Shown: positions 1 to 12,900 of the stretch, piece after piece
How positions within the stretch are numbered: the first letter of the stretch is position 1
Layout: the number at the start of each line of letters is the position of its first letter
Source of the DNA: Quercus robur
Taxonomy: Eukaryota > Streptophyta > Magnoliopsida > Fagales > Fagaceae
Direction of reading: 5' to 3'
Length of the DNA: 64,000 bases
Assembly: GCF_932294415.1 (NCBI RefSeq)
Contig: NC_065541.1
Span: 57,452,290 to 57,516,289 of the forward strand
The notes under the pieces: generated by a model
The model's database searches: none
Seen by the model: only the letters and a program-made list of their open reading frames with translations
What the model was told of the DNA's origin: nothing
Program-made: the position numbers and the translations under genes

Positions 1-604
1 TCTCATCGGAGAATGGAGACCGGGCTGCCATCCGCAGGGCTCTGCTCATGGCATCCATTGCGGCGTTGTGGTGCCGCCGCTCATCTGGTGACTCTGATCC
101 TTGGTCATCATACCCATGCGATCGGGAACGGTCCCGTCTACTACGTGTCTCCCGGGAGTGTCGATGTGACTCTTGGGAGCGTGATCGGTCTCGGTATTTT
201 TGCGTAACAGATCGGTTGGAACCCTCCTCGCCCCGGTTTCTCCTTGGTTGGGGGTTGCGGTTCCTTTCGTGGCGCCGATCCCTTGCTTCCAGCTCCAAGT
301 CCATTACCAATCTGCGTAACCGCTCCAGCTCTCGGTCTCTATCATCATACTGCCGATGTGCTGAGACGCCTGAAATCGTCCGATGTGTCTGGGCCGATCC
401 TTCTCCCAATCCGAACCTTTCCTCTCCTCTTGGATGCTCCCTATCCTCCAGCCGTTTCTGCCTTCTCTCCCTCCACGTCGATCCCCGAGAAGATCCTATG
501 GAATTGCTCGGAACATGCCCTCCTGAACGCTCCTCAGACATTCCTTTCGTTTGAGTCTCAGTTGAACCACGGCTTCGTAGGAGAGCCCCACGGTGGGCGC
601 CAAT

Positions 605-1287
605 TGTAGGAACCAAGTACAAGACTTCTGGGCCTTAGGTTACTTGGGCTCACAATTTATTTGTAGTGGGCTTAAGGATTTCCTACAATGGGTCGTTCTC
701 GGCAGAGAGACTCAAAACAACACTCAGTTTATACTCTCTCCTTGACTGTTTTCTCTCAATTTTTCTGAACCCCTTCTTCTCCCAGTTTTCTTCTATTTAT
801 AGCTAAGGTTAGTGGGAAGATTATGATTATAGCCACCGTTAGTGCTACTGGAGGTCCAATATTATTTGATTAAAGTGGATGTTTAGGTGAAAGGGCGGTG
901 CAGCATTTATGATCTTGGAACTTGGCTCCATCTTGACCGACTATGTTCGGCAACTCAGTTCCCTAGGAATATCACAATTTCCCGGGAACAGTTCGTATAT
1001 TTGACCGGGAACGTTTGTCCGATCACCTTTCGGAATTCAATACCCTACGCTTGTTCGTACATGAAGGAAGCTCCAAGAAGGGCGCAGGACGACTGGACCT
1101 TTGCCCAAGACTGGTATGGGACTCGGCCCAGGGCCTGTGTGGGATTGGGCCCAGGGCCTGTGTGGGACTGGGCCCAGGGCCTGTGTGGGACTGGGCCCAG
1201 GGCCTGTGTGGGACTGGGCCCAGGGCCTGTGCGGGCCTGGGCCCAGGGCCTGTGCAGGCCCTGGGCCTGGGATCTCGGTGCCGTACA
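605..1287 (-). repeat. 5' LTR of the antisense retroelement
   Basis: This 683-bp LTR has matching TGTA and TACA termini. On the - strand it is followed immediately by the primer-binding-type sequence. It holds a GC-rich minisatellite near one end (1118-1275). The opposite flank (1288 onward) is (TA)n and (TTTA)n. Confidence 0.65.
1118..1275. repeat. 23-bp GC-rich minisatellite inside the LTR
   Basis: The word AGGGCCTG recurs at 1130, 1153, 1176, 1199, 1222 and 1245, an exact 23-bp period. The repeat contains the palindrome GGGCCC. It creates long but meaningless open frames on both strands. Confidence 0.9.
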
Positions 1288-1343
1288 TAAATATATATAT
1301 ATATATATATATTTATTTATTTATTTATTTATATTTATATAGA

Positions 1344-1715
1344 GTTGGGTTCAAGTTACACCTAGTGTAATTCTAAGCAATATTACACTACCTAATAACT
1401 TGTTATTAAATTCATATTTTGAAAATCTAACCGTTGAATTACATGTTCTATATATTCTTAACATGCATACCAATTTTCATGTTAATCGAATATAATTTAC
1501 CATTCGATCCATAAACTCATCTTTTATGCATTATTTTAAACAATAAATTGATGACATGGTTATTGATCTTTGATTATCTTTAAATTTTGTAAGTATGGAG
1601 AATATGCAAAGATAATGTAATCTAACGGTGAATTTATCAAAATTCACATCTGATTAAAAGATATTGGGTGGTATAATATTGCTTAGAGTTACATCAGGTG
1701 TAACTTGAACTCAAC
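1344..1715. mobile_element. MITE with ~45-bp terminal inverted repeats
   Basis: The left end (1344-1390, starting GTTGGGTTCAAGTTACACC) and the reverse complement of the right end (1668-1715, GTTGAGTTCAAGTTACACC) match over about 45 bp with few differences. The 372-bp interior is AT-rich and non-coding. Flanks are TA-rich, so the target duplication is unclear (possibly TA). This is a non-autonomous DNA transposon, superfamily not assigned. Confidence 0.8.
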
Positions 1716-2104
1716 CTATTTATATATAGATGGTAATATAGCTATACTCATTTTTTGAAGGGTTACATTGGATAGGCCCTCTAACACCATTAACATGGGG
1801 TTGTCTTGGTTAAGTATACGACATGTTTTTTGTTTGTTAACATAAACCTTACAAACAGGTAGGTCCAGGAGAATAGCGGCAAACAAATTGATACTTTGTA
1901 ATCCAAAACTATATTATAAAACAACTTTTTTTTTTAGTTAAGAAAACTATTATAAAACAAATTAAAGGTTAGTTTATCCAGAGGGGAAAAAAATAATTAA
2001 AGATTACATATGGACTATACGTCTGTCAGTGGGTTTGTCTTTAGCGTCACAACAAATTATTAATTGGTTTCAAGTTTCTCACTTTTGGGCAGAATTTATG
2101 GGTT

Positions 2105-2690
2105 TCAATAGTTTTTGAGTGAAGTTATGGTATGTTTTTGTATTAAATTTTTTTTCTTCTTCCTTATATGTGTGTTTGTTTCTAAAAAAAAAAATGGATA
2201 ATTTTCTCACATTACTTAAAAGAGTGTTTGTGTGTAGTATAACTTGTCTCATCATTCCTCAAAAGTTACCATGATTTTTAAGTGAAGTTGTGGTGTGCTT
2301 TTGTGATAAAACTTTTTTCCCTCTTCCTTGTATGTGTGTTTATTTCTAAAAAAAAAAAATGAGTAATTGTCCCACATTACTTAAGAGAGTGTGTTATGTG
2401 TAATATAACTTGTCCCACCCTCCCTTAAAAGTTACTATGACTTTTGAGTGGAGTTGTGGTTTGCTTTTGTGTTAGAATTTCTTTCCCTCTCCCTTATGTG
2501 TGTGTTTGTTTCTTAAAAAAAAGAATGGGTAATTATCCTACATTACTTAAGAGAATGTGTTGTGTGTAGTATAACTTGTTCCCACCCTCCCTTAAAAGTT
2601 ATCATGGTTTTTTAGTGGAGTTATGGTGTGCCTTTATATTAGAACCTTTTTTCCTCATCCTTGTGTGTGTGTATTTATTTCTATCATCAA
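2105..2690. repeat. ~165-bp tandem repeat, about 3.5 copies
   Basis: An anchor word (AGTGAAGTT or AGTGGAGTT) occurs at 2118, 2281, 2447 and 2614, giving periods of 163, 166 and 167 bp. Each unit holds an A-run followed by ATGGRTAAT, a CACATTACTTAA block and a TATAACTTGTC block. No coding potential is seen. The rest of 1716-3590 is AT-rich sequence in which I recognise nothing. Confidence 0.85.
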
Positions 2691-3599
2691 GAGCGAACAC
2701 CATAATTTCAAACTCCCTTAAAAAAACATTTGGGCAAAACTTGCTCACCTATGATATGATTCATATGAACGCCACCTTTTTTTTCTTTTTTTTTTTTTTT
2801 TTTTTCTTGCTCTGGGCTTAACTTTTCCTTCTAAATGCCACTTTTTCTCCTCTTTTTAAAACCGGGCTTTCCTCACCTATCTGCTTTTCTAAGATCTGCA
2901 AACAAAATTTAATTCTCATTATTAATTTGTTCAACTGAAGAAAGGATATATGGCCCTTTGTTGAGATAATAAGTTATGAATGGTATATCATTTTTACATG
3001 AATCAGTCCATTCCTAACTTTACTTGTAATATACATCAATAACAATGTACTACCTCAATAAATATGAGAAAAGAAATTATAATTTTTTTTTCTTACTTAT
3101 TTTTTTCTTTGACATCCTTTCTTTTATCCACTTATCCTATATCTTATTTTAATTAAACTAAGGATCTTTTTTATTTTATTTTATATATCTCCAACAGAGA
3201 AATTCTAAAGTCTTCTGTTGAACAAGTGACGTAGTCTACTATTATACTAAAAGACTCTCACTTGTTTGAAATTGTTGAGTTAGTAATCAGTTTTTATTTT
3301 TTAATTAGTAGAATAGTGAACCACGTCATTTATGCACCGTAAGTACTTTATAATTTCTCCTCCAACTGGCATCTGCACATGAAAGAATCCAAGTCCTACA
3401 CACATAGTTTTAATTTAGTTTATAGGTGAAACTTTAAATTTACTACTTCCACCTATATATAGATTCTCAAAAAAAAAAAAAATACTACTTCCACCTATAT
3501 CGTTCATGTTCCAAGTTCCAACCATTAATAAAACAAGAATACCAAACATGTCTGAAAGCCGGCAAGACAAGTCGTTAGGACGTGGTTTCTAGTTTCTAC

Positions 3600-3951
3600 T
3601 TGGTCCCACCATGCTCTCTTCACTTCCGCTTCTCTCTGTCTCTGTGTCTCACTCAGGCTCTTAACTATTCTCATTTCCCGTGTATCACTCCCCCTGTTTC
3701 ACATTGACATTTGAAACATTGAAACCCCCACATGGTCACATACCATTTACTAGTCCCCCCACAGACCCCACAAAGTAACCCAGGGACCAAACTGCCAAAA
3801 CCCAAGTTCGGTTCATCTCTGGATCTCTCCACAACACAAAAAAAAGCCTCACATTCTGCAAACTCAATTACCCTTTTATGAGCTCAGAATATTTGTTAGT
3901 TTCATCATTTCGAAACTTACTTCCAATCCTCATACATCTTCCATTGTCCAA
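3600..3951 (+). promoter_or_regulatory. Probable proximal promoter and 5' leader of the ABCG gene
   Basis: A dense pyrimidine patch (3612-3655, CTCTCTTC...TCTCTGTCTCTGTG) lies about 300 bp before the start codon, as is common near plant transcription starts. I see no convincing TATA box at a fixed distance. The leader is C-rich (3680-3850), unlike the AT-rich flank. The transcription start is not determined. Confidence 0.3.
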
Positions 3952-6900
3952 ATGAGCTTAAAGAACCTCAAAGTTCTTAACTTGAGGACAATTCTCACTT
4001 CAGCTGCTCTAGTTTTAAGTTTGGTACACTTGGTCCAATGCCAAGATGTGAATGACTACAACAATAACCAATTTGATAACCCTGCAGTTCTTCCTCTTAT
4101 CACACAGGTCGTTTACCGTCAGATTTCCAATCTGACTGCTGTTATTGGTCAGGATATTGGCGACCAGTCCAGCTTCTGCATTAGGGATTGGTGAGTGATC
4201 CCACTTTGTTTGCTCAAAAAAAAAAAAAAATGCATGGAAAGAATAGAAAATTGGATTTTGAATCTTATTATATTGATTTCGTTTGGTTATGAAAAGTCAG
4301 CACAATTTAAGTAAATGGGTGAATTTGGTAAGCTAAATGAAGTTCTTGCTATTAATGGTATTTTGGATTCAATTGCTAGATTACTAGTTGCTTATTGAAG
4401 CTTAAGCTGCTTGAGAATATTGTAATTTTGTCTATTTATGCGTTTAAGATCGACATTTTAATTTCCTTTCTTTAGTTACAAATTTTTTGCCATATGTGTA
4501 TTTTTGAATCCCATTAATCTTTTTATTTGTTTACCAGTATAAAAGAGTTGAATTTATTTGATTTTATCTTGAAGCTTAGTTTATTGTTTCAGGAATACTG
4601 ACTGGGATCGAGCCTTTAATTTTTCAACCAACTTGGATTTCTTAGCTTCTTGCATCCAGAAGACTAATGGTATAAGTTCTTTTGATTAGAAAGAAAATGA
4701 TAATGCTACTCTTTTGGTCAATGAGAAAATCCTGGAAAAAACTGTAGCTTAGGATTTTTGATATTTTAATATCTATTTTGCTGAATAACATATAACCATA
4801 TGACTCAGTTCAAATGACCTCTCATTTAATGGGGAAATCTTTACAACATTAATCATACATTCGTGATGTTTGCATCCTATTTTTACCTCAGTATTTTTGG
4901 CAACCAATTGAGATGTTCAACAATCAGCGAGAAGCTGCATGTTGTTAGTGAACCAATGTAAAAACTGCAAAAGAGTAATGATTTAGTGGTCATTCATGCC
5001 TGATTATTGGGTTGCTAGATAGATGTATATTAGATTATATGTTCTTAGAATGTTTGGGATACTGTAGAATTTGCTAGATCTATTATTTTCTTGTGAAAAT
5101 TCAGTAATTGTATGGCACATTGAGTTCAACATAATTATCATTTTGTTACTGATAAGGTTCACTCTCTCTTCAACGAATATTTACTTATCAGGAAAAGAAT
5201 GCCATGGTTCACATTAATTCATTTCCTATATGTTAAGAATGAGAGTCAATTTACAAACCATCAATTTCTTCTAGCTACCAATTAGTAAGCTACTACTGTC
5301 CTGGAAAGCTGCCAATTAGTAAGCTGCTACTATCCTCCTGATATTGCATTTCTTCAGCAAGTTGTAACGAGGAGGGTCTTAGAAATTCTTTCTCCATAAA
5401 TCTGACCAACTATGAATTTTTTGTCCTTGCTGACTTTTCTCAATCTACTTGAAAATATTTTTAGGTTAACATCTCTATATCTTCATCTATTCATAGTGGT
5501 TTTCACTCTCCTACAGGAGACATTACACGTCGCATGTGTTCAGCAGCAGAATTGAAGTTTTACTTCAATAGTTTCTTTGAAAGATCTGGGAGTACCAATT
5601 ACTTGAAACCTAATAAGAACTGTAATTTAACCTCATGGGTAGAAGGCTGTGAGCCGGGATGGGCTTGTAGTGTTGGCTCAAATCAGAAGGTTAACCTAAA
5701 TGAGTCAAAGGTCATCCCCGCAAGAACACTCAACTGTCAGGCTTGTTGTGAGGGTTTCTTCTGCCCTCATGGTCTTACCTGCATGATTCGTAAGTATTTG
5801 AGAGTCCTGTATATGCTTTCTTTCTATAAAAACCTGGAGGAGCTTCTAATTGAGAAAACTTCAAACGTCAATTGTCTTGTAGACATCAATTGCCATAATA
5901 AATTTGTGATACCAAGTTATTAAAATAGGAGGCCACATATAAATGTTACCATTGGGATAAAAATTTATGAAAGGTCAACCATTTCACTCCATATCTCCTA
6001 GGAATCAAGTAGTACTTATACATATGTACTTTTTCTTTTTCCTTGGTTAAAAGCTGTCTCTGATGTTTCTTCTGGTTGTTGGCATTTGATATCATGGTCT
6101 TGAAGCTTGCCCATTAGGTTCCTATTGTCCCCTTGCAACTCTCAACAAAACTACTGGTGTATGTGAACCGTAAGTTCCACTTCCAGTCCTAAATATCACT
6201 TCATTTATGGTATGGCTTATGTGCTTACAGAATATATGAAGATGATATATGTTTCTGCAGATATCTATACCAACTACCTCCAGGGAACCCAAACCATACC
6301 TGTGGAGGAGCAAATATTTGGGCTGATGTTGGTAGTAGCAGTGAGTTATTCTGTTCAGCTGGATCATATTGTCCAAGTACCACCAGCAGACAGACTTGCA
6401 CTAGTGGGTATAAAAAATTTTCTCATTATTGATCACTTAGCAACCTTCTCTAATGTTTTGCTCGTTGCAACCTTGTACTTTGTTTTTGAATAATGTTTTA
6501 ACTTGATGTGAAAGAGTGCTTTCATTGTTGTGGACTTAGAAGCCTTCGTATCTTAATGCATGTATTTAATTTATTTGGAGCTATAAGAGCATGATCTACT
6601 TTTGGGGGAAAATGAGTTGAAGTAAAAAGAACTTCTATTTTTTATAATTGTCTTTCTTGCCTCTGTGATTATTTCCTAATGCTGTCATTTTTTTCATGGG
6701 ACTAGACATTACTGCAGGATGGGTTCTACATCTGAGAAAAGTAAGTTTTTTTCCTCTCCCCCACCCCCTCCCCCTTTCAACTAAATTTCTGAAAAAGTTT
6801 TACATAATATATAGCAATGCATGTGTCTGCATGCCTTTGTGTAAAATAGTGTTTTGTATACAGTTAATTTTCAAAATTTATACGTTTGCTAGTTTCAATA

Positions 6901-9900
6901 TTCCTATTCCTGTATATTTTTGGAGTTCAATTTCACTGTTCTTCTGGGTATGAAGTGCATTTAACTCTTAACCAACCACCTTGCAGGCTGCTTTAAGTTG
7001 ACTTCTTGTAATCCAAACTCTGCAAACCAAAATATTCAAGCATATGGAATAATGTTGTTAGTAAGTTGCTCCCTTTACTTCTGAACCATAAACTTGATAA
7101 ATGATCTTGCCTGGCTCCATCTCTCAGCATCTTCAATTTTTCTTGAAGCAAACTATGCAAGTCTTAATGCTATAATATCCCAGAAACTCTGAGAAAATTC
7201 TCAGTTTCAATTTGCATTTTATTGATTTTCTATACAATCAGCAGATTTTGATTCTGTGTTACATAATAAGAAGTGTGCTCCTAGCGCACCCGCACCCCCC
7301 CCCCCCCCCCCCCAACACAAATTAACCCATGGTTAACATCAGGCCAAAAAAAAGGGAAAAAAAGAAGAAGAAAATTTGTTAGTAGAAATTGATGTAATTC
7401 AATTACTTTTGCAGGCTGCTTTAAGTACTCTGCTACTCATCCTTTACAACTGTTCTGACCAAGTTCTAACGGCCAGGGAAAGGAGACTAGCCAAATCCAG
7501 AGAAGCAGCAGCCAGAAGTGCAAGGGAGACAGCAAAAGCACGTCAGAGGTGGAGATCAGCAAAAGATGCTGCAAAGAAGCATGTAAGTGGATTGCAAGCT
7601 CATCTATCACAAACATTTTCTCGTAAAACAGTTGCAAAGGATCCCGAGAAACTTAAGATTTTGGATCGAGTTATATCTGACATAGATGATGATCCATTAC
7701 CACCTCCACATCCAAGTATGTCAGCTACCCATCTACCCTCAAGAGAAAATAAAAAGGAACCCAGTGAGCTCATGCAGATAATGCATGAAATTGAAGATAA
7801 CCCTGATAATTATCAAGGTATAAGTATTGAAACTGGGGATATGAGTTCTCATGTAAATGTGCCAAAGGGAAAACAAACTCATACCCAAATTTTTAAGTAT
7901 GCATATGCTCAACTTGAGAAAGAGAGAGCTCAGCAGCAAGAGAACGAGAAACTTACCTTCTCAGGAATAGTTAATTTGGCTACTCATCCAGAAACCAGGA
8001 AAAGGCCTCTGATTGAGATTTCTTTCAAAGATCTGACCCTTACCTTGAAAGCAAAAAATAAGCATCTATTGAGATGTATTACTGGGAAAATTAAGCCTGG
8101 CCGCATTGCTGCTGTCATGGGTCCATCTGGGGCTGGAAAAACAACATTTCTTTCTGCTGTAGCAGGAAAGGCAATTGGATGCAGGATGACTGGTTTAATT
8201 CATATAAATGGAAGTAACGATTCAATCCACTCATATAAGAAAATCATTGGTTTTGTGCCACAAGATGATATTGTACATGGAAACTTGACAGTGGAAGAGA
8301 ATCTCTGGTTCAGTGCAAAGTGCAGGTACGCCCCATTTGCTCATTGCAAATTCCTACTGCTTATCTTGTATACTCCATATATTGTGGCCATCATCTTCAC
8401 TTGACTGATGGAGGTTTGGTGCCAATGTTTATCATCAACATGCCATAGATGAAAAGTTTAGAACCTAAAATCCATATTCATTTTTCTTTTTCAATACTAA
8501 ATCATCGATAATCTTTGATCTGCATAATTATTTTTCTGTCAATCTTCCTATATTAACTGCTGCCTTTTATTTATTATTATGGACTTTTGTTGTGTAGACT
8601 ACCCACTTACTTGTCAAAACCGGATAAAGTTCTAGTTGTTGAAAGAGTTATTGAGTTCTTGGGGCTTCAGACAGTGCGGGCATCGTTGGTTGGAACAGTG
8701 GAAAAGCGAGGAATATCTGGGGGCCAGAGAAAGAGAGTAAATGTTGGATTGGAAATGGTCATGGAACCTTCACTATTGATCTTAGATGAACCCACATCTG
8801 GTTTGGACAGTGCATCATCTCATCAACTTCTTAGAGCACTTCGACGTGAAGCACTTGAAGGGGTAAATATCTGTATGGTGGTTCACCAACCAAGGTAACT
8901 TCTGTAACCACAAGTCTGCATAATTTGAAAATCTCTTTCAATCTTTCATCTTCTTATTGTTTCTTTTGTGTTATGTCACTTGTATTTTCCATGTCATTAC
9001 CAAAATATTTTACTATAATTTGGTACAAGACTAAAAAGGCATCTTTGGTGACTAAAGTAGGGGCCTTTAGGTATGATTTTTTACTATTAACTATAAATGA
9101 TTATTTGTTCAGCATAATAGGAAGTAATACCAGTTTTTCATGTGTTAAATGTTGAGCTTTAAGATGGGTCTAACATTCCAGCCGGTGAGATGTACATAGA
9201 GATAAATAATACCGAAAGCTGATCTAGTGCTTTTTAACTCAAATTTCTAGGATTGGTTTATGTAATCAGCATAAAGCAATATGCACAGCAAGATTTACAG
9301 GTACCTAACTATAAACAATGACAACTACATATAGAACCGCCCGCTTGGGGGGGGTGGGGGCCATGGCCCCCCAGGCCTTTTGAATTTTTTTTGTTTTTTA
9401 CTAATATATGCTACTATATATTATATAATAGATTTGGTTCAAAATTTTCATTTTTGTCTCCCCCCTCCAAATTGAACTCAAAATTTAAATAATAATACCA
9501 CGGACACAACTTTTTTCACAACAATTTTCCCAATTGTTGAAGTGGTCAAATGTGATTGGGGGAGAAAAAATGGTAGCTCCATGAGTAAGATGACTCAAAA
9601 AGTTTGGGTTTTTAGAATTTGTGGGCTACCATGTTGTCTAGCTCCACCTAATTTTTATTGTAACTATGGAGCAAACATTTACTATCATGCATATTACCAA
9701 AATTAGGTTTTGCTACAAAATAAAAAAAATATTTTGTACATTATTTATATATATATATAATGATAATCTAATAGATGCTTTCATTTTGTACATAAAAAGG
9801 GAAATTGTTGTGAGTTTTAGTACATAAATTAGTCATAGATGAATTTAATGATACAAAATGAAGGTCGAGTTCCATTTTTATATATCATAAATGATCAAGT

Positions 9901-12900
9901 TGAAATATATTAAAAAACAATTATTTGTATATATTATTTTGTTAATACTTAATGGGTACTAGTTTTATTTTTTAAGTATTACTTTAGCTTTAAATTTCAT
10001 GTATTTTCTTAATCTTGAATGATCAAAAAAAAATTTATTCATATTTTGGCCCCCTTTTAAGTTAAATATCTGGTTTCATCCCTGCCTATAAAGTTACAAA
10101 GTTTCTTTGAATGCTTATCAGATCCTATATAGGCTTGGCTAATTCTTATGAGCTATAATTTTGATTAAGAAAGACATCATAAATCTCATCTTAGATTCTA
10201 TGGAATATTTTAATTTTACTTTTCTTCTGTCATTTATTAATGGGTGAAATTTCTGCATCAGCTATGCCTTGTTCAAGATGTTTGATGATTTGATACTTCT
10301 GGCAAAAGGTGGTCTTACAGCCTATCATGGACCAGTGAAGAAAGTTGAAGAATACTTTGCTGGCCTTGGGATCAATATCCCAGAGCGAATAAATCCTCCA
10401 GACTATTTCATTGACATTTTGGAGGGTATAGTGATGCCAGGTGGCAGCTCAGGAGTTAGTCATGAAGATCTACCTGTCTGTTGGATGCTTCATAATGGGT
10501 ATTCAATACCCCCTGATATGAAGCAGAATGCTGCAAGACTTGCTAGGTCTTCAATAGATGTAATTCCAGCTAATGAACTCAATCATGCTGGTGCCGGAAC
10601 GGAGGAAAATTCTTTTGCTGGAGAGTTATGGCAAGGAATGAAAAGCAATGTGGAGCTGCAGCGGGATAAGATACGACTTAATTTTTTGAAGTCCAAGGAC
10701 TTAACAACGAGGAGAACTCCAGGTGTATTGCAGCAATACAGATACTTTCTTGGAAGGTAAATAATTATATGTTTTAGATACCCTCAAGTATCACATTTTT
10801 CAGATAATTTTTTTGCTGAAATCTACAAGATGGTTAACAATCCCAAATTCCCATACTCATCATCAGAATAATCATTTTTCTTTTAAGTTATGGATCATAA
10901 TAGGACTTTTCAAAAGGATCTGTTTGGCTCTTGAAATAACTAGGAATGGAGAGGAAAATGTGATTAGTATGTTCTTTCTTATGCATCTTCAAACAATTAC
11001 AAACATTTTCTTCCTTTGAATTGTATTTTTTGAAGACCAAATGGAGGGTAAAAGGTTGGTCATGTGACTCCAAAAATTTGTTGGTTATTCTAGTGAGTCA
11101 TATTTCTTTAAAACATAATGACATCCTATTTTTCCCCCCATTTTAGGTCATGTTATAAAATAATATGAATGTTTTGAGGCTCCTGTCTACTGATCAGTTC
11201 AATATTGCAGTCTTTTCATTAGTTTCTGAAGCTTGATCTTCTATATGCCCACGGCATTTCAGGGTTGGTAAGCAGCGATTACGGGAAACTAGAATACTGG
11301 CAATGGATTATCTAATCTTATTACTTGCTGGAGCTTGCTTAGGATCACTTGTTAAAGTGAGCGATCAAACCTTTGGTGCAGATGCTTATACTTATACCAT
11401 AATTGCAGTTTGTAAGTAATATTCTGTTAGCCACTTCATAAGGCTTTCTTTGAACTTGCTTTGTTGATTTATACACACAAAAATCTTAATAGGAGTAAGA
11501 GATACTTGCTTCTAGTGAAATTTGGGTTATTGTTTCTTGTTAAAACAACAAACTGTATTCTTCTTTAGACAGACTAAAATCTATAGAGGAACAATCAGTA
11601 ACATGTCAGATTTGTCTTTAGTGAATCTGTCTGGTTGCCAAGTCAAATAACACTACATGATATCCATAAGCACAAAGGTTACTTCCTTACTGTGATCCTT
11701 ATTACTGATTTCAGCTCTTCTATGCAAAATTGCGGCTTTGAGATCATTCTCCCTGGACAAATTACACTACTGGAGAGAGAGTGCTTCTGGCATGAGCAGC
11801 TTGGCTTATTTTCTCTCTAAGGATACAATTGACCATTTTAATACAGTGATCAAGCCTGCTGTATATCTCTCTATGTTTTATTTTTTCACGAACCCAAGAT
11901 CTACCTTTGCAGATAATTACTTTGTCTTGTTCTGCCTTGTGTATTGTGTAACTGGTATAGCCTATGTGTTGGCCATAGTTTTCGAACCTGGTACAGCCCA
12001 GCTGGTGAGTAACAGAAGCACACATTAAAGAAATGACAGAATTTTCCTCTAAACTGGTTTGGAGGAAAGTTTCTCTAACCCACTACATGGCAACTAAAAA
12101 GACTATCCACATGTATTTTTAATCACAACTTGTTTAAAATTTTTAATGAATGATGTGATTTCATACATGTGGATGATCTTATAAAATGCTGTGTAATGGA
12201 TTTGAGGAGATTCCTCCAACCTGGTTTGGAGGAAAATTTTGTCTGCAAAGAAATGGAAAAAATTTGGTTTCAAACATTTTTGGAGCTATCTTGCTTCAAC
12301 CCATGCTTACGCACAAGACTACCCCTCTTCCTGAAAGTTTTGCAGGGACAACTTTACAATGGTGGACGACCACCTGTAGGGGGTTTACTGCACAAGGCCC
12401 CTGCAGAGGAAAAACTTTAATCTCAGTGATGCTTAGCGTGATGTGGCGATTAAAGAAACCATCCATGTGTAGTTTTAGTCGCATTACTTTTTTAATGAGT
12501 TGTATAACTTGTTTAAATAATACACATGGATAATCTTATAAATCGCCACATAATAGCTTGGAAAAGATAGCTCCAAACATGTTTTGAGCCAAAGAAAATA
12601 TCAGCTTACCAATTTAAATTTTTTTATATTATTTATTTTCACTGACAAGGCACTGTTTCTTGCAGTGGTCAGTTCTTCTTCCAGTTGTTTTGACTCTCAT
12701 CGCCACACAGCCAAAAGATAGTGAATTTATGAAGATTTTAACTAATCTATGCTACCCTAAGTGGGCTTTGGAGGGATTCATTATTGCAAATTCTGAAAGG
12801 TAAGGCAAAATTATCCTTCCTCTGAAGAGAGTAACTTTTTTATTTTTTTTACAATAAGTGGTGGTGGGAGATGTGAACCCAGGTTCCCCAATAGAGAGAA

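Larger units (their letters stand above)
1..1287 (-). mobile_element. Edge of a Ty3/gypsy-type LTR retrotransposon fossil (antisense)
   Basis: An old LTR element lies in antisense orientation and runs off the left edge of the window. Its 5' LTR is at 605-1287, with TGTA...TACA ends. Directly inside it, at 584-603, is a primer-binding-type sequence that reads TGGCGCCCACCG on the - strand. Bases 1-583 are the leader and the beginning of a gag-like region rich in Arg, Ser and Glu on the - strand, in the style of plant Tat/Athila-group elements. The second LTR is outside the window, so age cannot be estimated from LTR divergence. Family assignment is from the primer-binding type and the gag style only. 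Confidence 0.7.

Noticed and set aside
48-609. Overlapping + strand open frames of 168 and 121 codons
   Set aside because: They run antisense to the gag-like start of the retroelement fossil, and their low-complexity Ser/Arg composition is a mirror of it. No host protein features.
887-1370. Several Gly/Pro/Trp-rich open frames on both strands
   Set aside because: They are produced by the 23-bp minisatellite, whose length keeps changing frame but has no stops.
2105-2690. CRISPR-like spacing of repeats
   Set aside because: Units are ~165 bp tandem repeats without unique spacers, in a plant nuclear context.
12186-12533. 115-codon + frame between ABCG exons 12 and 13
   Set aside because: It lies within the intron-12 insert, which is bypassed by splicing that restores the ABCG frame. 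No family resemblance.
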